Assembly (NCBI GenBank): GCA_964461535.1 | Contig: CAYWUY010000039.1 | Span: forward strand, 1-26,430 | DNA from: Flavipsychrobacter sp964461535 | GTDB taxonomy: Bacteria; Bacteroidota; Bacteroidia; Chitinophagales; Chitinophagaceae | DNA length: 26,430 bases | Direction of reading: 5' to 3' | Part shown: in pieces, positions 19,232-25,848 of the stretch | How the letters are laid out: every line of letters begins with the position of its first letter | How positions within the stretch are numbered: position 1 is the first letter of the stretch | Translations under genes and position numbers: made by a program | Notes under the pieces: generated by a model | Told to the model about the DNA's origin: nothing | Database searches by the model: none | What the model saw: only the letters and a program-made list of their open reading frames with translations

Positions 19232-19876
19232 ATGAATATAATATTAGATAACGTAGTCCCAAATCCTATACTGCAAGACAATAAGCATATCAATTCAGAC
19301 ATATGGAATAAAAAAACAACATTTGAAGCATCAAAGTTACATTTCGTTCAAGCCCCTTCCGGAACAGGAAAAACAACTCTTATACATATTTTATACAATA
19401 CGAGAACAGACTATCAAGGCTCAATTTTGCTAGACAATAAAAATGTGAGTAGTTATAACCAAGAAGAATTGGCTACTCTTAGGGCAAAAGAAATAAGCAT
19501 TATTTTTCAAGACTTAAAACTATTTCCTCATATAAGTGCGCTTGATAATATTTTAGTAAAAAACAATATCACAAACCATGCTACACTTCAACAAATTGAA
19601 AGTTGGGCAGACGAACTAGAAGTAAAAAGTAAACTTAATAATCCAACATATACCCTTAGCTATGGTGAGCAACAACGCATTGCTATTATTAGAGCTTTAT
19701 GCCAACCTTTTAAATGGCTATTGATGGATGAACCTTTTAGCCACCTAGATAATGATAACACTAAAAAGGCAGCAAAACTCATTCTAAATGAGTGTAAAAA
19801 GCAAAACGCCGGATTTGTATTAGCAGACTTAGATCCTAATACATTGTTTGAATATGATAAAACGCATAAACTCTAA
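19232..19876 (+). CDS. ABC transporter ATP-binding protein (LolD/MacB/FtsE-like), H-loop degenerate
   Basis: This is the ATPase subunit of an inner-membrane ABC complex with the permease encoded next. I chose the ATG at 19232 (214 aa) rather than 19124 (250 aa). The extra 36 residues have no family counterpart and a -7 box sits between the two starts. Visible motifs are Walker A APSGTGKTT (41-49, Ala in place of the first Gly), Q-loop Gln93, signature LSYGEQQR (142-149), Walker B WLLMDE (162-167) and D-loop SHLD. Where the H-loop His is expected (near 199) the protein reads VLADLDP, with no His. The stop overlaps the permease ATG (TAATG). The substrate is unknown. Confidence 0.85.
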   Translation: MNIILDNVVPNPILQDNKHINSDIWNKKTTFEASKLHFVQAPSGTGKTTLIHILYNTRTDYQGSILLDNKNVSSYNQEELATLRAKEISIIFQDLKLFPHISALDNILVKNNITNHATLQQIESWADELEVKSKLNNPTYTLSYGEQQRIAIIRALCQPFKWLLMDEPFSHLDNDNTKKAAKLILNECKKQNAGFVLADLDPNTLFEYDKTHKL

Positions 19877-21060
19877 TGGCCAAAAACAACATAGTAAACA
19901 GATTAATATTATCTACTCAAAGCAAAGCAAAGCTTTGGGTATCATTATTTACTATTTTTCTAGGCACTACCCTACTATTACTTGCCACATTACTTTGGAC
20001 CAACTTTGAAGATTTACTAAATGGCAACTCTAAAAAAGACAGCTTAGGCGCCACTTACTTAACTGTTGGTAAACAGATAAAAACATCAGGTACTGATGCA
20101 GAAACATTAAAATTCACTCCATCAGAAATAGATTCCATTAAACAGGCGCCAGAAGTACTAGCAGTAGGCAATATCACGTCTAACCATTTTCCTATCTATG
20201 CTATTATGGGAGGAAATATGGGCTTCGCTACGGAGATGCCTATCGAAAGTGTACCGAACGAATTTATTGATAATCTACCAAGCGACTGGATGTGGGAGGT
20301 AGGACAAAAAAGAGTTCCACTTATTGTATCATCAGACTTTCTAAATCTATACAATTATGTGTTTGCACCTAGCCAAGGCCTACCACAGCTTTCTGCCAAA
20401 AGCATAATGACACTTAGTATTACATTAAAAATTGGCAGAGATCCTAATAGCGAATTATATATTGGTTACATAGCTGGCTTTTCAGATAGAATAGGTTCTG
20501 TTATTGCACCTAAATCTTTTATAGAATATGGCAACAACAAGTATGCGGCTAACTCAAAAGAAACAACTACCCAAGTTGTTTTAAAAGTAAAGGATCCATC
20601 CAATCATAAATTCAAAACATTCCTAGACAATAACAACTACAACACAAACGGCGAAAAACTAAAATGGAATAAAGTACGTTCTATTGTTTCTGTCATATCT
20701 ACTTCAGTAGGCATTTTAGCCATTGTAATTCTTACAATGAGCATATTCTTGTTTATGATGTTTATAGAACTAACTATTGTAAAAGCATACAGTAACATAC
20801 AGCTACTAATTACTCTTGGCTACAGCCCCAAAAAACTAACTACTACACTGTATAAATACTTCATGCCCTATATTATTACTACTATAGCAAGTAGTATAAT
20901 TTCAACTATGGCTATTCAACTAATTGCAAAAAATATAGCAGCAAAAAGCAATCTTGAAATCGCTTCTACTCCTCATTTTTATGTATTTATAGTAAGTGTA
21001 CTGTGTCTATTGTTATTACTAGGTTTCATGGCAAGAGCAATAAAAAAATCAATACATTAG
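19876..21060 (+). CDS. ABC transporter permease, FtsX/MacB-like
   Basis: The 394-aa membrane protein has one hydrophobic segment near the N-terminus (about residues 18-42). A periplasmic region of about 220 residues follows, and then three membrane segments (about 268-298, 330-350 and 365-390). This one-plus-three layout is that of type VII ABC systems (FtsX, LolC/E, MacB), which act mechanically on lipoproteins or periplasmic partners rather than forming a classic import channel. The GYSPKKL-type cytoplasmic loop near 318 is probably the coupling element. It is translationally coupled to the ATPase. No clear terminator follows. The exact subfamily cannot be settled by eye. Confidence 0.8.
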   Translation: MAKNNIVNRLILSTQSKAKLWVSLFTIFLGTTLLLLATLLWTNFEDLLNGNSKKDSLGATYLTVGKQIKTSGTDAETLKFTPSEIDSIKQAPEVLAVGNITSNHFPIYAIMGGNMGFATEMPIESVPNEFIDNLPSDWMWEVGQKRVPLIVSSDFLNLYNYVFAPSQGLPQLSAKSIMTLSITLKIGRDPNSELYIGYIAGFSDRIGSVIAPKSFIEYGNNKYAANSKETTTQVVLKVKDPSNHKFKTFLDNNNYNTNGEKLKWNKVRSIVSVISTSVGILAIVILTMSIFLFMMFIELTIVKAYSNIQLLITLGYSPKKLTTTLYKYFMPYIITTIASSIISTMAIQLIAKNIAAKSNLEIASTPHFYVFIVSVLCLLLLLGFMARAIKKSIH

Positions 21061-21136
21061 GCATTTCAATACCCCATAAATTGCATCTATAGAAATGTGA
21101 AAATGTGTTAAATCGCATAGTTATTCATATAACACC

Positions 21137-21167
21137 CTTGGAAACATAAAACCTATTTGTAATTTTA
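21137..21167 (+). promoter_or_regulatory. Candidate promoter ahead of the SPFH gene
   Basis: CTTG (21137-21140) and TAATTTTA (21160-21167) are spaced by 19 nt, close to the Bacteroidota TTTG / TAnnTTTG arrangement. Transcription would begin near 21174, about 300 nt before the SPFH start codon. Confidence 0.45.
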
Positions 21168-21201
21168 CAGCGTCATATACAAAATTAGACACACCACTAA
21201 A

Positions 21202-21360
21202 ATGTGTAACACTTGTTGCACCACTACATCGGAGATTAAACCTATTAATTCAAAAACAATAGTCCTTATCTCTCGATCAGTAAATAGCCGTAAAACCTTC
21301 TTTATTAAAGAGACTATGGTGAATCATAATAAGATGGTTCATCCACCTTGTCTATTCTAA
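21202..21360 (+). CDS. Possible small Cys-containing protein, 52 aa (unrecognised)
   Basis: An ATG-initiated frame of 52 codons starts about 28 nt after the predicted transcription start. It begins MCNTCC, so three of its first six residues are Cys, and it ends HPPCLF. I do not recognise the product. An open frame of this length can arise by chance in AT-rich DNA, and a hairpin overlaps its 3' part. It lacks a signal peptide or GG leader. This is listed because a promoter candidate precedes it. An RNA function for the same stretch is an equal alternative. Confidence 0.22.
   Translation: MCNTCCTTTSEIKPINSKTIVLISRSVNSRKTFFIKETMVNHNKMVHPPCLF
21318..21343 (+). other. Hairpin in the SPFH upstream region
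   Basis: Arms 21318-21327 and 21334-21343 pair over 10 bp, including two G-U pairs, around a 6-nt loop. The G-U pairs favour an RNA role over a DNA operator. No T-run follows directly, so it is not a standard terminator. Confidence 0.45.
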
Positions 21361-21393
21361 ATAAGAAATTTTCAATTAGCACAACTAGTTCAT

Positions 21394-21413
21394 GGTAGTA
21401 CTATTGTACTATC
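21394..21413 (+). other. Second hairpin in the SPFH upstream region
   Basis: Arms 21394-21401 and 21406-21413 form an 8-bp stem with one G-U pair and a 4-nt loop, 66 nt before the SPFH start codon. It may be part of the same folded leader as the hairpin at 21318-21343. Confidence 0.4.
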
Positions 21414-21479
21414 CACGTATCTAATTTATTGCTTTTTACACAGCATATTTTCATTATTCACTTATAAAAACAAACAACA

Positions 21480-23405
21480 ATGACAATGGGTACATTTTTC
21501 AGCAGCTATGGCTGGCTGATAGTATTGGTTTTATGCGCTTCTATGTATAAAATAATACTAAGGTTCTTTTTCGGAATGGTAATTATACCGGAAAACAGTA
21601 TAGGATTGATTACCAAAAAATTTACGCTATCTAGTAAGCACAGGTTACCCGATGGCAGAATAGTAGCTACAAAAGGAGAGGCTGGTTTTCAAGCACAAAC
21701 ACTAGCTCCCGGATTGTATTGGTTTCTTTGGCCTTGGCAATATGGTGTAACCCTTTCTCAATTCACAGTAATTCCGGAAGGCAGTATTGGTCTTGTACTA
21801 TCAAAAGATGGCAATGAAATACCAACTGGTAGAATACTAGCCAGAAAGGTAGACTGTGACAACTTTCAGGATGCAGAAAAGTTTTTAACCAATGGAGGAC
21901 AAAGAGGTAGACAAACTGCGTTTATTACTGCAGGATCTTACAGAATAAACGCCTTTCTATTTGAGGTTACAATTGTGGAGCAAACAATAGTAAAAGAAAG
22001 TATGGTAGGTATAATAACTACACTAGATGGGGAACCCCTTCCGGGCAATGCTATTGCAGGACCTCAAATAAGCGGACACAACAACTTCCAAGACATAGAT
22101 ACCTTCTTAAATAATGGTGGTTGTAGAGGTCTACAACCACAAATTATTCTAGCAGGTTCCTACTACATCAATCCCTGGGCAGTGCAAATAGAGCAAAGCT
22201 TTATGACAGAAGTTCCAATAGGGCATGTAGGAGTTGTAATAAGTTACATTGGCGATGAAGGTGTAGATGTTACCGGAGATAATTTTAAACATGGCAACAT
22301 AGTTAGTAAAGGTCAGAAAGGCGTATGGATGGAACCACTTGGCCCCGGCAAATACCCAATCAACCGATACACTATGAAAGTAGAACTTGTACCCACTACC
22401 AACCTTGTGCTCAACTGGGCTAATGCTAGAAGCGAATCGCATAACTTGGACAAAAACTTATCCACTATTTCTGTTCGCTCTAAAGATGGTTTTACATTCA
22501 ATCTGGATGTAGCACAAATCATTCATGTGCCAGCAAATGAAGCACCTAAAGTAATTGCCCGATTCGGTAGTATGAACAATCTAGTTTCACAAGTATTGGA
22601 GCCAACCATTGGTAACTACTTCCGTAACTCTGCACAAGACAGTGATATCATTTCATTTCTTACAACTAGAAAGGAAAGACAAGAGTCTGCAAAAGCACAT
22701 ATAAAAACGGTATTAGAAGAGTACAATGTTAGCGCCGTTGATACACTTATCGGCGACATAGTTCCTCCTGAGGCACTTATGAAAACACTTACAGACAGAA
22801 AGCTGGCGCAAGAGGAAGAGAAAACTTATGAAACACAAAGAATGGCGCAAGAGAAACGTCAAGGTGTTGAAAGAGAAACTGCTATTGCTGACATGCAAAA
22901 AGAAATTGTAAAAGCACAGCAAAGTGTTGAAATTGCACAAAGAACAGCAGATGCTAGCATTAAAAAGGCAGAAGGTGATGCTACTAGCTTAAAGCTAAAA
23001 GTAAATGCAGAATCTGAAGCTAAAAAGATGAATGCAGGTGCTGAGGCTGAGAGCACAAAATTACGTGCAGCCGCTGAAGCTGAAGCTACAAAAATGAGTG
23101 CGGGTGCTGAAGCTGAAAAGATTGCTAAAACAGGTAATGCTGAGGCTGAAAAGATTTTAGCAATTGGTAAAAGCACTGCTGAGGCTTATCAATTACAAGT
23201 ATCTGCAATGGGAGGCGACAACTTCACTAAGTATAAAATAACTGAAGAAATAGGTAAGAATAAAATCAAAGTAATACCTGAAATTATCATTAGTGGCAAT
23301 GCCGGTAATGATGGGCCAATAAGCGGACTACTTGGAATGAAACTACTAGAGATGCTTCAAGATAAACCGTCAGAAATTAAGGAAGAAAACAAACAAGAAG
23401 AATAG
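21480..23405 (+). CDS. Flotillin-like SPFH-domain protein with four N-terminal repeat units
   Basis: The 641-aa protein is probably anchored by one N-terminal hydrophobic segment (about residues 11-36). Four related units follow (about 36-97, 98-165, 166-240, 241-303). Each starts with a P(E/I)xSIG-like strand, and each contains a G(L/S/K)Y(W/R/Y/P) element followed by a hydrophobic strand. Units 2 and 3 share NFQDxxxFLxNGGxRG. An SPFH/band 7 domain covers about 304-440 (TISVRSKDGFTFNLDVA). A long Ala/Glu/Lys-rich coiled coil (about 440-565) contains AEAE repeats, and the C-terminus is charged. Flotillins form large membrane-associated oligomers that organise membrane domains. A second in-frame ATG lies two codons downstream. 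It is followed by a terminator and seems to be a single gene. Confidence 0.9.
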   Translation: MTMGTFFSSYGWLIVLVLCASMYKIILRFFFGMVIIPENSIGLITKKFTLSSKHRLPDGRIVATKGEAGFQAQTLAPGLYWFLWPWQYGVTLSQFTVIPEGSIGLVLSKDGNEIPTGRILARKVDCDNFQDAEKFLTNGGQRGRQTAFITAGSYRINAFLFEVTIVEQTIVKESMVGIITTLDGEPLPGNAIAGPQISGHNNFQDIDTFLNNGGCRGLQPQIILAGSYYINPWAVQIEQSFMTEVPIGHVGVVISYIGDEGVDVTGDNFKHGNIVSKGQKGVWMEPLGPGKYPINRYTMKVELVPTTNLVLNWANARSESHNLDKNLSTISVRSKDGFTFNLDVAQIIHVPANEAPKVIARFGSMNNLVSQVLEPTIGNYFRNSAQDSDIISFLTTRKERQESAKAHIKTVLEEYNVSAVDTLIGDIVPPEALMKTLTDRKLAQEEEKTYETQRMAQEKRQGVERETAIADMQKEIVKAQQSVEIAQRTADASIKKAEGDATSLKLKVNAESEAKKMNAGAEAESTKLRAAAEAEATKMSAGAEAEKIAKTGNAEAEKILAIGKSTAEAYQLQVSAMGGDNFTKYKITEEIGKNKIKVIPEIIISGNAGNDGPISGLLGMKLLEMLQDKPSEIKEENKQEE

Positions 23406-23424
23406 CAATAAGTAAAGCTTCTTT

Positions 23425-23456
23425 ACAAATCGCCGAATAATATTTCGGCGATTTGT
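23425..23456 (+). terminator. Terminator between the SPFH gene and the convergent DUF922 gene
   Basis: A perfect 13-bp inverted repeat (arms 23425-23437 and 23444-23456) with a 6-nt loop is followed on the plus strand by TTATT. It starts 20 nt after the SPFH stop and directly abuts the stop codon of the minus-strand gene at 23457, so it can serve both. Confidence 0.88.
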
Positions 23457-23990
23457 TTATTCAGCATATGCTTCATACGCTTTCAGTTGCTGATCTATTT
23501 TTTGTCTCCATAGCAGCTGTTGTTCTTTGTTAATAGAGTGCTGAGTTTCCTTATCATATTTTGCGTCTACATCTTTTCTCATTTCATTTACTTCGGCAAA
23601 TATTTGTCTTATTTTTTCTGTTGGATTAACATTACCAGTAAAGCTCTCACTTAGGTCTGCAAATTTCTTTCTTAATACTCTAGCATAAAGTTCTGTGATG
23701 TCAAAGTGCAATTGCTCGTGCCCAAGTAGGTAATCAGATATTTTATCAGAATTCTTCCAAGACAATTGGCAATTAAAAATACAATCTACCTTAAAAGATA
23801 ATTTACCCATAGCATCAGTTTTCCAACTGTACTTGATGCTGCTATTTGTCCACGCCACAAAAGCAGCCGATTCGTTTGCATTACCTTTAAAGTCACTCCA
23901 TTTCAATAAACGACCACCATCCCATTTCAACTCTTGGGCATTTACACTAAGAGAAAAAATGAAAACAACAAAAACCAGCAATAATCTCAT
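23457..23990 (-). CDS. DUF922-type exported protein with HEQLH motif
   Basis: A signal peptide (residues 1-18, cleavage after VNA) precedes a 177-aa protein opening with LKWDGGRLLKWSDFKG, the usual start of DUF922-like proteins in Bacteroidota. The motif HEQLHFDITELYAR (91-104) contains HExxH, so a zinc-metallopeptidase activity is plausible, though I know of no demonstrated activity for the family. Cys70 and Cys74 form a close pair. The C-terminal third is a charged helical region (about 125-177). Its ATG lies 2 nt after the stop of the upstream transferase-like gene, so the two share a transcript. Confidence 0.8.
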   Translation of the reverse strand: MRLLLVFVVFIFSLSVNAQELKWDGGRLLKWSDFKGNANESAAFVAWTNSSIKYSWKTDAMGKLSFKVDCIFNCQLSWKNSDKISDYLLGHEQLHFDITELYARVLRKKFADLSESFTGNVNPTEKIRQIFAEVNEMRKDVDAKYDKETQHSINKEQQLLWRQKIDQQLKAYEAYAE

Positions 23991-23992
23991 AA

Positions 23993-24658
23993 CTATTCAT
24001 TTTCATTCAGATATGGCTGCCAAGTATCTGTGTCCGGTATATAAATCTCGGTAGCAGCTTTATCTAAAGTTAACTTATAATCGAAAACAGGATACTCGGG
24101 AGAATAATATCCGGGATAATACAAGGGAATTTTATGAACAACACAATAACTATACTTAAGCATAATTAAAAACCTACCTAAACTATGCTTTTTATAATCA
24201 GGATCGTAACAATTAACAATACCGGCTATAGCATGTAACCCTTTATCAAATATTCCGGCAGCTATTAATTTTTCTTCATCTCTTACCTCTATCACGTACG
24301 ATTCAAAAATCACATTGCTTACATCTACTAATAAATCTTGTAAAGATTGTGAAGCTTGAAATTTTAAATTTGCTATGTACTTTTTATGCAAACCCACCAA
24401 CTCATCAGTAATAGAAAACGGGCGAACTGTAACCTTAAAATGTTTGTTCTTTCTTATCAACTGCCTGTTAGCCGTTGATAGCTTTACTGATGCCACCTTA
24501 TACCTAAGCCATATTACAGGATAGCTAATTTCATTATTATAAGGCTCAATAGTATGTGTAGTAAACAAATAGCATGCTGTTCTATACCAGCCTTTAGCCA
24601 AGTATAAATCTAATATCTTACCTCTAACAGATGGCAAAAAATGAATATCGTTAGACAT
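23993..24658 (-). CDS. Arginyl/leucyl-tRNA-protein transferase-like protein lacking the N-terminal Cys domain
   Basis: The 221-aa protein resembles ATE/Bpt N-degron transferases, which add an amino acid from aminoacyl-tRNA to protein N-termini. Matching segments are LDLYLAKGWYRT (16-27), VKLSTANRQLIRKNKHFKV (58-76, compare the S-x-R-x-L-R-N element), the helix starting TDELVGLHKKYI, and the GNAT-fold core. In the core, IAGIVNCYDPDYKKHSLGRFL (145-163) and LYYPGYYSPEYPVFDYK (179-195) match the family's YDPD..SLG and GYYI....M.YK motifs. The CxxC-type Cys cluster normally near the N-terminus is absent. It forms an operon with the DUF922 gene and is divergent from clpP. Family membership is a judgement by eye; activity is unknown. 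Confidence 0.7.
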   Translation of the reverse strand: MSNDIHFLPSVRGKILDLYLAKGWYRTACYLFTTHTIEPYNNEISYPVIWLRYKVASVKLSTANRQLIRKNKHFKVTVRPFSITDELVGLHKKYIANLKFQASQSLQDLLVDVSNVIFESYVIEVRDEEKLIAAGIFDKGLHAIAGIVNCYDPDYKKHSLGRFLIMLKYSYCVVHKIPLYYPGYYSPEYPVFDYKLTLDKAATEIYIPDTDTWQPYLNENE

Positions 24659-24814
24659 GCCAAAAATTCAGACATGCAATCTAAAACAAACCACACCAAA
24701 AGACAACTACTTATACCCACAAATCAACATATACATTATTCAAATAAGATTTGTTTAAAATAAAGAATAAGTTTATTTATCACCCGCCTCAACCGTAGAC
24801 TATACTCCACCCTA

Positions 24815-24822
24815 TAAGTTTG
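24815..24822 (+). promoter_or_regulatory. Promoter -7 box of clpP
   Basis: TAAGTTTG matches TAnnTTTG fully and ends 11 nt before the clpP ATG. Transcription would start only about 4-6 nt before the start codon. No clear -33 TTTG was found. Confidence 0.5.
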
Positions 24823-24833
24823 CACAAAAAGAA

Positions 24834-25412
24834 ATGGAAACACCACAAAATATTCCAAACGCTAACCAAAACAGCGTAGCCAAACATCTACTAGATAAAA
24901 GAATGGTATTTCTATCTGGTGCGGTTGAAGAAGATAATGGCCAACAAATTATAGAGCAATTGCTATACATGAATAGCATCGATCCTCATTCTCCTATCCA
25001 TTTTTATATAAACAGCCCCGGAGGGATGGTAACAGTTGGTAACGGCATACTTAATGTAATGAACAGTATTGAAGCAGAAGTGTATACATATTGCTTAGGA
25101 CAAGCAGCATCTATGGGAGCTATATTGCTTTCCAACGGTTGTAAAGGGCATAGGTATACCTATTCTCTATCTGAAATTATGATTCACCAACCAAGCATGG
25201 GAGGCTTTAAAGCTAGATCGTGGGAGGTGGAAATTCAAGCCAAACAAATAGCCAAAGCTAAAAACATAGCCGCAGCTATACTGGCAAAAAATTGCAATAA
25301 GAGCATAGAACAAGTAAAAAAAGACTTTGATAAAGACTACTGGATGAACGCTGAAGAAGCCATTAAATATGGCATAGTTGACAACATTATAACATCTAAG
25401 CGCACATACTAA
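24834..25412 (+). CDS. clpP: ClpP-family serine protease (stand-alone copy)
   Basis: ClpP forms a barrel-shaped protease fed by AAA+ unfoldases. The 192-aa protein has the full triad: Ser93 in GQAASMGA, His118 in MIHQP and Asp168 in DKDYWM. It also has the substrate-strand motif INSPGG (59-64). The N-terminal segment (1-22) lacks the PMVxE-type start of housekeeping ClpP, and the region after His118 (SMGGFKARSWEVE) is unusual. No clpX or tig lies next to it here, so it may be a second ClpP paralogue. The 3' end overlaps the convergent merR gene by 17 bp. The divergent neighbour is the transferase-like gene. Confidence 0.88.
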   Translation: METPQNIPNANQNSVAKHLLDKRMVFLSGAVEEDNGQQIIEQLLYMNSIDPHSPIHFYINSPGGMVTVGNGILNVMNSIEAEVYTYCLGQAASMGAILLSNGCKGHRYTYSLSEIMIHQPSMGGFKARSWEVEIQAKQIAKAKNIAAAILAKNCNKSIEQVKKDFDKDYWMNAEEAIKYGIVDNIITSKRTY

Positions 25413-25791
25413 TTTCCGGATACACAAGTTCAAACTCTAATAGATTATTAGCGGCTCTGGCTTTAGCCACTAATAATCTATTTTTATATTGCAGCATTTG
25501 GTCTATTTGTATTTCCAAATGCACTATTTTCTGCTCTATTAGTTGAATGGTTTTATGTTCATCAATAGCGCTTATATCTCTCAACACTAAAATCTCTCTT
25601 ATTTCTTCTAGTGTAAAGCCATACGCTTTCAACCTTTTTATACTCAATAGTCTTTGGTACACGGATATAGAATATTCCTTATAACCACTTTTAGAATTTC
25701 TAAATGGTTTTTCTATAAGTCCTATTTTCTCGTAATAGCGGATAGTATCTTTACTAAAACCCGTCAACTTACTTAACTGTCCTACCAACAT
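25396..25791 (-). CDS. MerR-family transcriptional regulator
   Basis: The 131-aa protein has an N-terminal winged helix-turn-helix (LVGQLSKLTGFSKDTIRYYEK, then the wing GYKEY), a second helical part (GFTLEEIREIL) and a long dimerisation helix (about 78-115). The C-terminus is short, with one Cys in PEISMCA and no CxxC metal site, so neither metal sensing nor a drug-binding domain is evident. MerR proteins usually bind a promoter with a wide spacer. The natural candidates are its own 57-bp upstream region, shared with the DUF4272 gene, and possibly clpP. Its 3' end overlaps clpP by 17 bp on the opposite strand. Confidence 0.88.
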   Translation of the reverse strand: MLVGQLSKLTGFSKDTIRYYEKIGLIEKPFRNSKSGYKEYSISVYQRLLSIKRLKAYGFTLEEIREILVLRDISAIDEHKTIQLIEQKIVHLEIQIDQMLQYKNRLLVAKARAANNLLEFELVYPEISMCA

Positions 25792-25795
25792 AAAG

Positions 25796-25803
25796 TAAAC
25801 TTA
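25796..25803 (-). promoter_or_regulatory. Possible -7 box of merR
   Basis: The minus strand reads TAAGTTTA, one mismatch from TAnnTTTG, ending 4 nt before the merR ATG. Transcription from it would begin at or next to the start codon, giving a leaderless mRNA. The call is weak without a -33 match. Confidence 0.3.
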
Positions 25804-25824
25804 TGAAAAAGAAGCTAACTAATG

Positions 25825-25832
25825 TACTTTCG
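25825..25832 (+). promoter_or_regulatory. Possible -7 box of the DUF4272 gene
   Basis: TACTTTCG is one mismatch from TAnnTTTG and ends 16 nt before the ATG at 25849. It lies just inside the alternative ATG at 25822, so that earlier start would not be on the transcript. Confidence 0.35.
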
Positions 25833-25848
25833 CTGCAAAAAACAGACG

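Larger units (their letters stand above)
21061..21479 (+). other. 419-bp intergenic region with promoter, hairpins and a possible small ORF
   Basis: This gap lies between the permease and the SPFH gene. It holds a promoter candidate (21137-21167), a 13-bp palindrome with 6-bp arms (21299-21311), a 10-bp stem with two G-U pairs and a 6-nt loop (21318-21343), and an 8-bp stem with one G-U pair and a 4-nt loop (21394-21413). A 52-codon ORF lies at 21202-21360. It may be a long leader of the SPFH gene, a separate small RNA, or a small coding gene. I recognise no known RNA family in it. Confidence 0.5.

Noticed and set aside
22859..23176. 105-codon minus-strand frame opposite the SPFH coiled coil
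   Set aside because: It is the antisense of the Ala/Glu/Lys-rich coiled coil, which is naturally poor in stops. It is not a gene.
24653..24677. 8-bp direct repeat (AGACATGC) at the start of the transferase-like gene
   Set aside because: Two copies of 8 bp can arise by chance. The second minus-strand ATG it creates is out of frame, and there is no sign of an attachment site or mobile element.
25822..25848. Longer start of the DUF4272 protein at 25822
   Set aside because: The nine extra residues overlap a -7-like box, so this ATG probably lies upstream of the transcript start.
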